DNA of 64,000 bases from Nocardioides sp. WS12 (GCF_014108865.1 NZ_CP053928.1:3844001-3908000), one strand, 5' to 3'; positions 1-9,204 are shown, counted from the stretch's first letter. The notes: generated by a model not told the origin, from the letters alone. Translations and numbers: made by a program.

Positions 1-864
1 GGTGGTGACGATGAAGTCGTCCAGGATCCGCGCGAACTGCTCGGGATGGTCCTTGTGCGGGAAGTGGCCCGAGTCGGCCATCACCTCGACCCGCAGTTCA
101 GGCGCCAGGGCCGCGGCATTGCTCGCGTGCCGCACCGGGATCACCTGGTCTTCACGCCCCCACACCACGGCCATCGGGATGGCTTCGGTCAGGTAGGCCC
201 GGTCGGACATGGTGACGATCTGGCCCCGCCAGTCGATCACCGCGCGCACCAGGTGCCGGATCGCGAAACGGGTTCGTCGGTCCTTCCACGACTCGAGGAT
301 GTCGGCGACCTCGGCGAGGTCGCGGGTGTACTTGCGCAGCGGACCGCCGCCGTACGCCGCCGCCGACCGGAGAGCCAGCGTCTCGACGTGCCGGATGCCG
401 GGCAGGGTGAGGACGCCCATGGCCGGGAACCAGCCCGGCGCCTGGATGAACTTGATGAGGGGCGTGACCTCGGGACCCAGGCCTCCGGTCGCCACGAGCA
501 TCATCCGTTGGGTCCGCTCGGGGAACTGGTAGGCGAACTGCATCGCGACGCCGCCGCCGAAGCTGTGGCCGACCACGGTGACCTTGTCGATGCCCAGCAC
601 CGTCAGCAGGTCACGCATTCCGTTGGCGTAACCACCGAGCGTGTAGTCGGCACGGGGCTTGTCGGAGACGCCGTGCCCGAGCAGGTCGGGCGCGATCACG
701 GTGTACTTCTTCGCCAGTTCATCAATGACGGGCAACCAGGTGCGGTGGTCGCACGCCAGACCGTGCAACAGCAGCAGGACGGGTCCCTCACCCGCCTTGA
801 CGTACGCACGTCGCTTGCCGTGCAAGGTGAAGAACTGGACCTCGTGCTTCGACTGATCCGTCAT
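1..864 (-). CDS. alpha/beta hydrolase (3' end outside window)
   Basis: The protein starts MTDQSKHEVQFF at an ATG (862-864) and runs off the left edge of the window. An oxyanion-hole HG motif (LLLLHGLACDHR) lies near residues 31-42. The nucleophile elbow VGHSFGGG puts the catalytic Ser at residue 101, and the acid/His end of the triad is visible as GHFPHKDHPE close to the edge, so only a few C-terminal residues are missing. The fold is a soluble lipase/esterase/haloalkane-dehalogenase type. The substrate cannot be read from the sequence. It is divergent from the fatty-acid regulator gene across a 107-bp gap, which makes a lipid-related substrate possible but unproven. Confidence 0.85.
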   Translation of the reverse strand, partial: MTDQSKHEVQFFTLHGKRRAYVKAGEGPVLLLLHGLACDHRTWLPVIDELAKKYTVIAPDLLGHGVSDKPRADYTLGGYANGMRDLLTVLGIDKVTVVGHSFGGGVAMQFAYQFPERTQRMMLVATGGLGPEVTPLIKFIQAPGWFPAMGVLTLPGIRHVETLALRSAAAYGGGPLRKYTRDLAEVADILESWKDRRTRFAIRHLVRAVIDWRGQIVTMSDRAYLTEAIPMAVVWGREDQVIPVRHASNAAALAPELRVEVMADSGHFPHKDHPEQFARILDDFIVTT

Positions 865-971
865 CGCGTCCCCCTCGCCGACAGCCCTGCAGGTGATCCA
901 CGATTCAATCACGAGGCCCGCCTGCCCGATGTGACGGTCCCGTTAACAAATGCGAGCCCTAGGCTGGGCGC

Positions 972-2153
972 ATGTCCCCCACCGGGCCCGCAGCACGGGC
1001 CAGCGCAACCCAGCAGTTGCGAGCCGCGACCGGGTCGCTCGGTACGGCGGCGATGGCTCGCATGGAGGCCGACCGGCCCTGGTTCCGCGAGATGAGCGCC
1101 GAGGACCGTTCGTGGGTCGGAATGATCGTCCAGGCCGGTGTGAAGAGCTTCGTGGACTGGTTCGCCGACGGCGGCGGGAGCGACATCGGCGACGACGACG
1201 TCGTGATCGAAGTCTTCGGAGTGGCTCCCCGGGCGATGGCGGGCGTCGTCGACCTGCACCAGACCGTCGACCTGATCAAGCTCACCATCGATGAGGTCGA
1301 GGCCAACATCGCCCGCCTGGTCGACCCGGACGTGCTGGCCGAGATCCACGCAGCGATCCTTCGCTACGGGCGCGAGATCGCCTTCGCCACCGCCGAGGTC
1401 TACGCCCGGGCCGCCGAGGTCCGCGGTCGTTGGGACGCGCGCCTGGAGGCGCTCGCGGTCGACGCCGTCCTGCGCGCCGAGACCGACGAATCCGTGCTCT
1501 CACGGGCCAGCGCCGTCGGCTGGACGGCACGCGGCGAGGTGGCCGTGGTCGTCGGAACCGCCCCCGCCGAGGCGTCCGGCCAGCAGACCGGGGTCTTCGA
1601 GGACGTACGACGGGCTGCCAAGGAAGGTGGCCTCGATGCGCTGAGTGCCGTCCAAGGACACCTCCTCGTGGTGATCCTCGGCGGCGTGACGGCGCCGGAG
1701 GCCGACGCTGCTTCCGTCGTCCACCTGTTCGGTGAGGGTGCCGTCGTGGTCGGACCGGTGGCGTCCGACCTCTCCCACGCCCATCTCTCGGCCAGCGTCG
1801 CCCTGGGCGCCCTGCGCGCGGCGGTCGGCTGGCCGCACGCCCCGCGACCCGTGTCGGCCCACGACCTCCTCCCCGAACGCATCCTCGCCGGTGACGAGAC
1901 CGCGCGGCTCGAGGCGATCGAGGAGATCTACGCGCCGTTGAACGACGCGCGGGGCGAGCTCGTCGAGACCCTGGTCGCGTACTTCGCCAACGGCGGGGGG
2001 ATCGAGGCGACGTCCCGTTCGCTGTTCGTCCACGCCAACACCGTGCGTTACCGACTGGGCCAGATCGGCGACCTGACCGGCCTCACCCCGTCGGTCCCCC
2101 GCGATGCGCTGGTCCTCCAACTGGCGCTCGTGCTCGGCCGCCAAGGCGTCTGA
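972..2153 (+). CDS. fasR: PucR-type regulator of fatty-acid synthesis (FasR-like)
   Basis: This 393-residue protein ends in the PucR/CdaR-type helix-turn-helix (TSRSLFVHANTVRYRLGQIG, about residues 347-366). The N-terminal and middle parts form the mixed sensory region typical of this family. In Streptomyces, a PucR-type activator called FasR lies immediately upstream of fabD-fabH-acpP-fabF and activates that operon. The same order here supports the same role, which is inferred by synteny. Its stop is 104 bp before the fabD start, and an inverted repeat sits in that gap. Start chosen at ATG 972 (MSPTGPAARA). Confidence 0.82.
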   Translation: MSPTGPAARASATQQLRAATGSLGTAAMARMEADRPWFREMSAEDRSWVGMIVQAGVKSFVDWFADGGGSDIGDDDVVIEVFGVAPRAMAGVVDLHQTVDLIKLTIDEVEANIARLVDPDVLAEIHAAILRYGREIAFATAEVYARAAEVRGRWDARLEALAVDAVLRAETDESVLSRASAVGWTARGEVAVVVGTAPAEASGQQTGVFEDVRRAAKEGGLDALSAVQGHLLVVILGGVTAPEADAASVVHLFGEGAVVVGPVASDLSHAHLSASVALGALRAAVGWPHAPRPVSAHDLLPERILAGDETARLEAIEEIYAPLNDARGELVETLVAYFANGGGIEATSRSLFVHANTVRYRLGQIGDLTGLTPSVPRDALVLQLALVLGRQGV

Positions 2154-2172
2154 CGCGCTCGGCCGATCCAAA

Positions 2173-2191
2173 CTTGTAGGGGTCCCACAAG
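2173..2191. promoter_or_regulatory. Inverted repeat upstream of fabD
   Basis: CTTGTAGG and CCCACAAG form an imperfect dyad (7 of 8 positions pair) centred on 2182, 67 bp before the fabD start. Position and symmetry suit an operator for the adjacent FasR-like protein. That assignment is inference. Confidence 0.4.
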
Positions 2192-2257
2192 GTCTGGTCG
2201 ACAGTTTCGTGGGCAGCGCAGGCGCACCCGGCTGGGTCCGACAGGCAGGCTGTTCTT

Positions 2258-3457
2258 GTGCTCGTCATCGTTGCCCCCGGACAAGGGGCCCAGACCCCCG
2301 GATTCCTCACCCCCTGGCTGGAGGACCCGGTCTTCGAGTCGCGCCTGAACTGGCTGTCGACCGTCGCTGGTCTCGATCTGGCCCACTACGGCACCGCCGC
2401 CGACGCGGACACGATCCGCGACACGAAGATCGCTCAGCCCCTGCTGGTCGCTTCCGGCCTGGTGTCGTCCCTTTCCCTGTACCCGCACCCCGCCGACGCG
2501 TTCAGTCGCCTGGGTGCCGTCACCGGCCACAGCGTCGGTGAGATCACCGCCGCCGTCGGCGCCCGCGTCATCACCGCCGAACAGGCAATGGTGCTGGTCC
2601 GCGAGCGCGGCCAGGCCATGGCCGATGCCGCAGCCGTCACGGCGACCGGCATGACCGCCATCCTCGGCGGAGACCGGGACGAGGTGCTGGCCGCACTCAC
2701 GCAGTGCGGCCTCACCGCGGCCAACGACAACGGCCCCGGCCAGATCGTCGCGGCGGGCACGCTCGAGCAGCTCGAAGAGCTCGCGGCCCACGCCCCGAAG
2801 GGAGCGCGCCTGCGGCCCCTGCCGGTGGCCGGTGCATTCCACTCCGAGCACATGGCGCCCGCGGTCAACCACGTCACCGAGCTGGCCAGGTCGGTGTCGG
2901 TCCACGACCCGCGCACCCGCTTCATCTCGAACTCCGACGGCACCGTGATCCACGACGGTCGCGAGGTGCTGAGCCGGATCGTCGGCCAGATCGCCCGGCC
3001 CGTTCGCTGGGACCTGTGCCTCGAGTCGATGGTCGACATCGGCATCACCGGCTTCCTCGAGATGCCGCCCGCCGGCACCCTCACCGGCATTGCGAAGCGC
3101 TACTTCCGCGACCGCGGCCTCACTGTCGAGACCTTCTCGTTGAATGGTCCCGAGCAACTCGACGACGCCCGCGCGTTCTGCATGAAGCACGGAGAAGCGT
3201 CGGCGATCGACGCCAGCCCGACCTGGCGCATGGTGGTCTCCCCGGCAAAGGGCATCTTCCACCGCGCCGAAGGCACCGACGAAGCCGACCTGCTCACCGC
3301 CGGCGTCCGGATCGGTGACGTGGCCAGCCTGCGCGACCGGATCGCGGTCACCGCCGCCCACGGCGGCCTCATCGTCGAGTGGCTCGTCGAGGACGGCGAC
3401 CCGGTCGCCCCCGGCCAGCCCCTGCTGCGCCTGCACCCGGAAGCGGTGCCCGCATGA
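2258..3457 (+). CDS. fabD: Malonyl-CoA:ACP transacylase with degenerate BCCP-like C-terminal domain
   Basis: FabD moves malonyl from CoA to acyl carrier protein to feed type II fatty-acid synthesis. The start is GTG 2258, giving MLVIVAPGQGAQTPGF. The nucleophile motif GHSVGE places Ser92, and the catalytic His is H195 in AGAFHSEHM. The catalytic domain ends near residue 295. The protein is 399 residues, about 90 longer than usual FabD (roughly 300-315). Residues 325-395 look like a biotin-carrier (BCCP/lipoyl) fold: SPAKGIFHRAEG, then VRIGDV, then GGLIVEWLVEDGDPVAPGQP. The EAMKM biotin-acceptor hairpin is missing, so the domain cannot be biotinylated at the usual lysine. The stop overlaps the fabH start (ATGA). 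Confidence 0.93.
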   Translation: MLVIVAPGQGAQTPGFLTPWLEDPVFESRLNWLSTVAGLDLAHYGTAADADTIRDTKIAQPLLVASGLVSSLSLYPHPADAFSRLGAVTGHSVGEITAAVGARVITAEQAMVLVRERGQAMADAAAVTATGMTAILGGDRDEVLAALTQCGLTAANDNGPGQIVAAGTLEQLEELAAHAPKGARLRPLPVAGAFHSEHMAPAVNHVTELARSVSVHDPRTRFISNSDGTVIHDGREVLSRIVGQIARPVRWDLCLESMVDIGITGFLEMPPAGTLTGIAKRYFRDRGLTVETFSLNGPEQLDDARAFCMKHGEASAIDASPTWRMVVSPAKGIFHRAEGTDEADLLTAGVRIGDVASLRDRIAVTAAHGGLIVEWLVEDGDPVAPGQPLLRLHPEAVPA

Positions 3458-4452
3458 CGACCCTCAAGGCCGAGAGCGGTTCGGCACACAGCGCGATCCT
3501 CGGCGTCGGCGCCTACCGCCCCTCGCGCCTGGTCCCGAACGCCGACGTCGTCGACGCCATCGACTCCAGCGACGAATGGATCCAGCAGCGCTCCGGCATC
3601 AAGACCCGCCGCTTCGCCGATGAGTCCGAGACGGTCATCTCGATGGCAGTGGGCGCAGCCCGCAAGGCCGTGGAGAGCGCCGGCATCGACATCCGTCAGG
3701 TCGACTGCGTCATCGTCGCGACCGTCAGCCACCTGCTCCAGACTCCGTCCGCCGCGACGGCGATCGCCCACCAGCTCGGCACCGACCAGGCTGCTGCCTT
3801 CGACATCTCGGCCGCGTGCGCCGGCTTCTGCCACGGCGTCGCGCTGGCCAACGACATGGTGCGCGGCGGCAGCGCCCGCTACGCGCTGGTCATCGGCGTC
3901 GAGAAGCTCTCCGACATCACCGACCCCACCGATCGCGGCACGGCGTTCATCTTCGCCGACGGTGCCGGCGCGGTCGTCGTGGGACCGTCCGAGACACCCG
4001 GGATCGGCCCGGTCGTCTGGGGCTCCGACGGCGAGCACTACGACCACATCCGCACCCCCGATCTGAGTGACCTGGTCGCCTCGGACCAGCCCCACATGCC
4101 GTTCCTCTCGATGAAGGGCAGCGAGGTCTTCCGCTGGGCGTCGTTCGCAATGGCCAAGGTGGCGCAGCAGGCGCTCGACCGCGCCGGCGTCACCGTCGAC
4201 GAGTTGAACTGCTTCGTCCCGCACCAGGCCAACAACCGGATCACCGACGCCATGGCCCGCGCCATGAAGTTGCCCCCGTCGGTCAAGATTGCGCGCGACA
4301 TCATCGACGCGGGCAACACCTCGGCAGCCTCGGTTCCGATGGCCCTCGACCGGATGATCGAGGAGGGTGATGCCCGCTCCGGCGACATCGCCCTGCTGAT
4401 CGCCTTCGGCGCCGGACTGTCGTACGCCGCCCAGGTCGTCGTCCTCCCCTGA
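3454..4452 (+). CDS. fabH: 3-oxoacyl-ACP synthase III
   Basis: FabH starts fatty-acid chains by condensing an acyl-CoA primer with malonyl-ACP. The 332-residue protein shows the full thiolase-fold triad: Cys122 in SAACAGF, His257 in VPHQAN and Asn288 in DAGNTS. The start is ATG 3454, which overlaps the fabD stop, so translation is probably coupled. In actinobacteria FabH usually prefers branched or short acyl-CoA primers; the sequence alone does not settle primer choice here. Confidence 0.96.
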   Translation: MTTLKAESGSAHSAILGVGAYRPSRLVPNADVVDAIDSSDEWIQQRSGIKTRRFADESETVISMAVGAARKAVESAGIDIRQVDCVIVATVSHLLQTPSAATAIAHQLGTDQAAAFDISAACAGFCHGVALANDMVRGGSARYALVIGVEKLSDITDPTDRGTAFIFADGAGAVVVGPSETPGIGPVVWGSDGEHYDHIRTPDLSDLVASDQPHMPFLSMKGSEVFRWASFAMAKVAQQALDRAGVTVDELNCFVPHQANNRITDAMARAMKLPPSVKIARDIIDAGNTSAASVPMALDRMIEEGDARSGDIALLIAFGAGLSYAAQVVVLP

Positions 4453-4514
4453 TCGAACCGCCCAGAGTTCACCGCATCACCACACCAACCCAACAAGTCA
4501 GCACTGGAGAAAAC

Positions 4515-4760
4515 ATGAGCACCGAAGAGATCCGCGCCGCCCTCGCCGACATCGTCAACGAGGTCGCCGGTATCCCCGCCGACGACGTGCAGCTCGACAA
4601 GTCGTTCAGCGACGACCTCGACGTCGACTCGCTGTCGATGGTGGAGGTCGTGGTCGAGGCTGAAGAGAAGTTCGGCGTCACCATCCCCGACGACGAGGTC
4701 AAGAACCTCAAGACCGTCGGCGACGCCGTTGCCTTCATCGAGCGCAACAGCGCAGCCTGA
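4515..4760 (+). CDS. acpP: Acyl carrier protein
   Basis: This is an acidic protein of 81 residues that carries the growing acyl chain on phosphopantetheine. The attachment serine is Ser39 in the classic DSL motif (DLDVDSLSMVE). It lies between fabH and fabF in the operon. A purine-rich ribosome-binding site (CTGGAGAAAAC) ends just before ATG 4515. The 62-bp gap from fabH is the largest inside the operon. Confidence 0.97.
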   Translation: MSTEEIRAALADIVNEVAGIPADDVQLDKSFSDDLDVDSLSMVEVVVEAEEKFGVTIPDDEVKNLKTVGDAVAFIERNSAA

Positions 4761-4780
4761 ACCGGACGGTGAACAAAGCC

Positions 4781-6031
4781 ATGTCGCGCACACGCGTCGT
4801 CGTCACCGGGTTGGGCACCACCAACCCGCTCGGTGGTGACGTCGCCAGCACCTGGGAGGGCTTCCTCGCCGGGCGTTCAGGGGTACGCCAGCTCGGTGAG
4901 CTGGCCGAGGGCCTGCCCGTCACCATCGGGGCACCCGTCGCTGTCGACCCGTCAGAGGTCCTCGACCGAGTCGTGGCCCGTCGTCTCGACCGGTCCTCGC
5001 AGTTCGCCCTCGTGGCGGCACTCGAGGCCTGGGCGGACTCCGGTCTGGACGTGGCCATGGAGGCCGGCAACGTGGACGGTGATCGCTTCGGCGTCGCCTT
5101 CGCGTCCGGGATCGGCGGCGTCACCACGCTGCTCTCCAACTACGACGCACTGCGCGACAAGGGGGTACGACGGGTCTCCCCGATCGCCGTACCGATGCTG
5201 ATGGCGAACGCTCCGGCCGCCACCGTCAGCCTCAAGCTCGGCGCCCGTGGCCCGGTGAACACCCCGGTGTCCGCCTGCGCCTCGGGCAACGAAGCGATCT
5301 CGCTGGCTGTCGACCAGATCCGGCTCGGCCGGGTCGACGTCGCGATTGCCGGTGGCACCGAGGCAGCGATCCACCCGCTGCCGATGGCTGCGTTCGCCAA
5401 CATGATGGCGCTGTCGAAGAACCCGGGCGACCCGACCACGGTCTCCCGGCCCTTCGACACCGCGCGCGACGGGTTCGTGCTCGGTGAGGGTGCCGGGGCA
5501 CTTGTCCTGGAGTCCCTCGAGCACGCCCAGGCGCGTGGAGCCCGGATCTACGCCGAGGTCCTCGGCACCGGCATCACCGCCGATGCCCATGACATCGCCC
5601 AGCCCGACCCGGCTGGTCGCGGCGGAGCGCGGGCCATCCGGCTCGCCATCCAGGATGCCGACATCTCCCCCGCCAATGTCGCGCACGTCAACGCGCACGC
5701 GACCTCGACGCCGCAGGGTGACGTCGCCGAGTCCCTCATGCTGCACGCCGTGATCGGTGCGCACGCGAGTGATCTGGTCGTCACCAGCACCAAGTCGATG
5801 ACCGGGCACCTGCTCGGCGGCGCCGGCGCCCTCGAGGGTGTCGCCACCGTGCTGGCCCTGCACCACCGACTGTCCCCGCCGACGATCAACCTGGACAACC
5901 AGGACCCGAAGGTCGAGCTGGACATCGCGACGAAGCCGACGGACCTCCCGGCCGGTGACATCGCGGCGCTGAACAACTCGTTCGGTTTCGGCGGCGCCAA
6001 CGTCGCCGTGCTCTTCGGCTCCTTCAGCTGA
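4781..6031 (+). CDS. fabF: 3-oxoacyl-ACP synthase II
   Basis: FabF elongates acyl-ACP with malonyl-ACP. The ketosynthase triad is complete: Cys166 in SACASGNEA, His306 in NAHATSTPQGD and His343 in MTGHLLGGAGA. The length (416 residues) is normal. ATG 4781 (MSRTRVVVTG) is preferred over an in-frame GTG at 4769 because GGACGGTGA lies at ribosome-binding distance before it. The stop overlaps the next start at 6031. Confidence 0.95.
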   Translation: MSRTRVVVTGLGTTNPLGGDVASTWEGFLAGRSGVRQLGELAEGLPVTIGAPVAVDPSEVLDRVVARRLDRSSQFALVAALEAWADSGLDVAMEAGNVDGDRFGVAFASGIGGVTTLLSNYDALRDKGVRRVSPIAVPMLMANAPAATVSLKLGARGPVNTPVSACASGNEAISLAVDQIRLGRVDVAIAGGTEAAIHPLPMAAFANMMALSKNPGDPTTVSRPFDTARDGFVLGEGAGALVLESLEHAQARGARIYAEVLGTGITADAHDIAQPDPAGRGGARAIRLAIQDADISPANVAHVNAHATSTPQGDVAESLMLHAVIGAHASDLVVTSTKSMTGHLLGGAGALEGVATVLALHHRLSPPTINLDNQDPKVELDIATKPTDLPAGDIAALNNSFGFGGANVAVLFGSFS

Positions 6032-7467
6032 TGACGGTCACCTCGACTCCCGCGCCGGCCAAGCCGGCGCGGGAGGACGACCCTCGTCACCCGCTGCACC
6101 GCCTGGCAGCACTTCTGGACTCGGGATCGCTGGAGCTCCTCCCCTCCGGCGATCCTGACTGCGGCATGATCGCGGCGACCGGCACCGTGGACGGTGCCCG
6201 GGTCGTTGCGTTCTGCTCCGACGCCACCGTCATGGGTGGCGCCATGGGCAACGACGGCTGCACCGTGGTCGTCGACGCCTACCACCGCGCGCTGACCGAC
6301 CGGATCCCGATCATCGGGCTCTGGCACTCGGGCGGCGCGCGTCTCGCCGAGGGCGTGCTGTCACTGCACGCCGTCGGCCGGATCTTCGAAGTGATGACGG
6401 CCGCATCGGGCGTCATCCCCCAGATCTCGGTCGTGCTGGGCCCCGCCGCCGGTGGCGCCGCCTACGGCCCCGCGCTCACCGACGTCGTGATCCTCGGCCC
6501 CGAGGGACGGATCTTCGTCACCGGCCCCGAGGTGGTCCGCTCCGTCACCGGCGAGGACGTCGACATGCTGCGTCTCGGTGGCCCCGAGCCGCACGGACGT
6601 CGCTCCGGCGTCGTCCACATCGTCACCACGTCCGAGGAGGAGGCGCTCGCCCAGGCCCGCAGCGTCGCCCTTCTCGTCGGCGCCCAGGGCCGCCTCGACG
6701 CGGCCGCCGTCGAGGACCGCAATCTCGCGGCGATCCTCCCCGACAACCGCAAGCGGGCCTACGACGTCCACCCGCTCGTCGAGGGCATCCTCGACGACGG
6801 CACTGTCGTCGAACTGCACACCGGCTGGGCACCCAATATCGTCACCGCCCTCGGCCGCCTCGGCGGCCGCAGCGTGGGCATCGTGGCCAACAACCCCCTC
6901 CGTCTCGGTGGCTGCCTCGACTCCCCGTCGGCCGAGAAGGCCTCCCGCTTCGTGCGCATGTGCGACGCGTTCGGCATCCCCCTGCTGGTGATCGTGGACG
7001 TCCCGGGCTACCTCCCCGGCGTCGGGCAGGAGTGGGACGGCGTCGTACGACGCGGTGCGAAGCTCCTGCACGCGTTCGCCGAGTGTTCGGTGCCCCGCGT
7101 CACGCTGGTCACCCGCAAGTCCTACGGCGGCGCCTACATCGCGATGAACTCCCGCTCGCTCGGCGCCACCAAGGTGTTCGCCTGGCCGGGTGCCGAGATC
7201 GCCGTCATGGGTCCGCTGGCTGCCGTGCGCATCCTGCACCGTCGCCGCCTGGCGGAGGTCCCGCCCGACCTGCGCGACCAGGTCGAGGCCGAGCTCGCAG
7301 CCGAGCACGAGCGGATCGCCGGCGGCGTCGAGCGCGCCGTCGAGATCGGCGTCGTCGACGAGATCGTGGAACCGGCGCAGACCCGGTCAGCGCTCGCCGC
7401 GGCCCTCCTCGAAGAAGTGCACGCACACGGCGTCAAGCGCGGGACACACGGCAACATCCCGCTCTGA
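6031..7467 (+). CDS. accD: Acyl-CoA carboxylase beta (carboxyltransferase) subunit
   Basis: The 478-residue protein is a biotin-dependent carboxyltransferase. Motifs include GLWHSGGARLAEG and GGAAYGPALTDV in the N-terminal half and VPGYLPGVGQEWDG and KSYGGAYIAMNS in the C-terminal half. These form the acyl-CoA and carboxybiotin pockets of the crotonase-like fold. Its ATG overlaps the fabF stop, so it is the last gene of the fatty-acid operon. This recalls mycobacterial accD6, which also follows fatty-acid genes and helps make malonyl-CoA. Acetyl- versus propionyl-CoA preference is not settled. The biotinylated alpha subunit is not encoded nearby. Confidence 0.9.
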   Translation: MTVTSTPAPAKPAREDDPRHPLHRLAALLDSGSLELLPSGDPDCGMIAATGTVDGARVVAFCSDATVMGGAMGNDGCTVVVDAYHRALTDRIPIIGLWHSGGARLAEGVLSLHAVGRIFEVMTAASGVIPQISVVLGPAAGGAAYGPALTDVVILGPEGRIFVTGPEVVRSVTGEDVDMLRLGGPEPHGRRSGVVHIVTTSEEEALAQARSVALLVGAQGRLDAAAVEDRNLAAILPDNRKRAYDVHPLVEGILDDGTVVELHTGWAPNIVTALGRLGGRSVGIVANNPLRLGGCLDSPSAEKASRFVRMCDAFGIPLLVIVDVPGYLPGVGQEWDGVVRRGAKLLHAFAECSVPRVTLVTRKSYGGAYIAMNSRSLGATKVFAWPGAEIAVMGPLAAVRILHRRRLAEVPPDLRDQVEAELAAEHERIAGGVERAVEIGVVDEIVEPAQTRSALAAALLEEVHAHGVKRGTHGNIPL

Positions 7468-7482
7468 GGGTCAAAAACACAT

Positions 7483-7515
7483 CGGCCCGGCTGGTTCCAG
7501 TACCCAGCCGGGCCG
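7483..7515. terminator. Bidirectional terminator
   Basis: A perfect 12-bp stem (CGGCCCGGCTGG with CCAGCCGGGCCG) closes a 9-nt loop. It is flanked by A-rich sequence on the left (AAAAACACAT) and T-rich sequence on the right (TTGTGTTT), so it can serve both the fatty-acid operon and the convergent DUF3145 gene. Confidence 0.85.
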
Positions 7516-7528
7516 TTGTGTTTGCGTC

Positions 7529-8041
7529 TCAGACGACTTGATGGAGCCAGCGGACAGGAGCGCCCTCACCGGCGTGCCGGAAGGTCTCGAGCTCGTCGTC
7601 CCACGGCTTGCCGAGCAGTTTGTCGATCTCGTTCTCCAAGGTGACCTCGCCGAGCGCTGCACGCACGACCGAGGCCTTGAGCCGGTCCTCGGGGATCATG
7701 ATGTCGCCGTGGATGCCGGTGACGGCGTGGAAGACGCCGAGGTCGGGCGTGTAGGAGTAGCGGGCGCCCTCGGTCGACGGAGTCGGCTCCTCGGTCACCT
7801 CGAAACGCAGGTGGTTCCAGCCGCGCAGCGCGGAGGCCATCTCGGCCGCGGCACCCGCCTTGCCCGCCCACGAGAACTCGCAACGGTAGCTGCCGGACTG
7901 GGCCGACTGGGGCGTCCAGTTCGGGCTCACGGCAACGCCAAGAACACCGCCCACGGCCCATTCGATGTGAGGGCACAGCGCGGACGGCGCAGAGTGGACG
8001 TAGAAAACGCCCCTGGTTGCACTCATGCTTCCGGTCACCAC
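7529..8041 (-). CDS. DUF3145 family protein
   Basis: This 170-residue soluble protein matches what is known of DUF3145, an actinobacterial family of unknown function often found beside the fatty-acid genes. It reads MSATRGVFYVHSAPSALCPH near the start and LLGKPWDDELETFRHAGEG near the end. A GTG at 8041 has GAGGAG close upstream; ATG 8026 (MSATRG) matches the usual family start and is equally possible. It is convergent with the fatty-acid operon. No catalytic motif is obvious. Confidence 0.82.
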   Translation of the reverse strand: MVTGSMSATRGVFYVHSAPSALCPHIEWAVGGVLGVAVSPNWTPQSAQSGSYRCEFSWAGKAGAAAEMASALRGWNHLRFEVTEEPTPSTEGARYSYTPDLGVFHAVTGIHGDIMIPEDRLKASVVRAALGEVTLENEIDKLLGKPWDDELETFRHAGEGAPVRWLHQVV

Positions 8042-8221
8042 GAACTCCTCGACTACTCCCTACCTCCGGCGCGAGTTACGCCTTCCCCAGCGGTCTCTCT
8101 TCGAAGGTGGTCTGTCTCGGAACTGATGGAAACTTCTCAGTTGAGTGACGCGTGTGAAGTTGTGAACACCATTGTGGCCCATGAGGCGCCGCTACACCAG
8201 AGTTTCGACGCGTGTCCTCGG

Positions 8222-9148
8222 CTACTCGGCAGCCTGCCCGAGCGCCATCAGTTCGTCCAGCACCTGATGAGCGATGCCCAGGCCGCCCAGGTGGCTCTCG
8301 CCATCGATGGTGGTCATCGTGGCGTTCGGGAGCCGGTCCACGCAGTGCTGACCGTGCCGGAACGGCACGATGTGGTCATCGTCGCCGTGCCACCAGCGCA
8401 CCGGCACGTCGACGTCGGCCAACGCGAAGCCCCAGTCCCGGGTGAACAACACCAGGTCAGAGATCGGCGCGGACGTCTGGAAGCGGCTGCCGTTGAGCAG
8501 GTCGTCGAGGAACATTGCCTTGAACTCCGGACGACCGAGCAACGTCTTGTCCCCCGCCGGCTGTACGGCGGCGTACAGGTCCAGTCCGGGACCGGCGAGC
8601 GGTCGTACGGCGCGGATCGCGCCGGTGAGGGCGACGCCGAGCGGCACCCGGGTCGCCGCGAGCAGCGGGGCGGCGTGGACCGCGAGTTGGATGATGCCGC
8701 CGGCGGCAGCGTCAGGTCCCCTGGTGGGGGCCACACCCCCCAGCACGCCGACGCCCTCGACGCGGTGCGCCAGGCCGGCGCCCGCTGCCAGTGCGTAGGG
8801 CCCGCCTCCGGACAGCCCGATCACGCGGACCTTGTCCACGGCCAGTGCGTCGAGCAGCAGTTCGAGGTCCTGGGTCCAGTCCAGCAGGTTCGGATAGAGG
8901 TACGGCGACGACGACCCGATCCCGGGACGGTCAATGCCGATGATCCGCAGCCCGGCCTCGGCGGCGTACCTGCGTGCGTCGATGGGGATCTGGCGGCGAG
9001 CGCCAGGCGTCCCGTGCATCCACACCAGCGCCGGGCCACGAGGAGAGCCGTACTCGGCAAAGCTCAGGCGTCGCCCGTCACGGACTGCGACGCTGCCCTC
9101 CAGCGTCGGCCGCCTGGGTTGCACAGCAGTTCGACCACGGAGACTCAT
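8222..9148 (-). CDS. alpha/beta hydrolase
   Basis: The protein has 308 residues. The oxyanion loop is WMHGTPGARRQ and the nucleophile elbow is GLSGGGPYALA. The C-terminal catalytic His is in DGESHLGG, preceded by a WHGDDDHIVP strand that supplies the acid residue. No signal peptide is seen, so it is cytoplasmic. This matches the general alpha/beta hydrolase (prolyl-iminopeptidase/esterase-like) family. The substrate is unknown. The 180 bp between it and the DUF3145 start hold no feature I can identify. Confidence 0.85.
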   Translation of the reverse strand: MSLRGRTAVQPRRPTLEGSVAVRDGRRLSFAEYGSPRGPALVWMHGTPGARRQIPIDARRYAAEAGLRIIGIDRPGIGSSSPYLYPNLLDWTQDLELLLDALAVDKVRVIGLSGGGPYALAAGAGLAHRVEGVGVLGGVAPTRGPDAAAGGIIQLAVHAAPLLAATRVPLGVALTGAIRAVRPLAGPGLDLYAAVQPAGDKTLLGRPEFKAMFLDDLLNGSRFQTSAPISDLVLFTRDWGFALADVDVPVRWWHGDDDHIVPFRHGQHCVDRLPNATMTTIDGESHLGGLGIAHQVLDELMALGQAAE

Positions 9149-9204
9149 GCACCGGAGTCTGGCAGGTCCCCGGCACCAAGCCAGCGGTGTCCTATGGTTC
9201 GACC

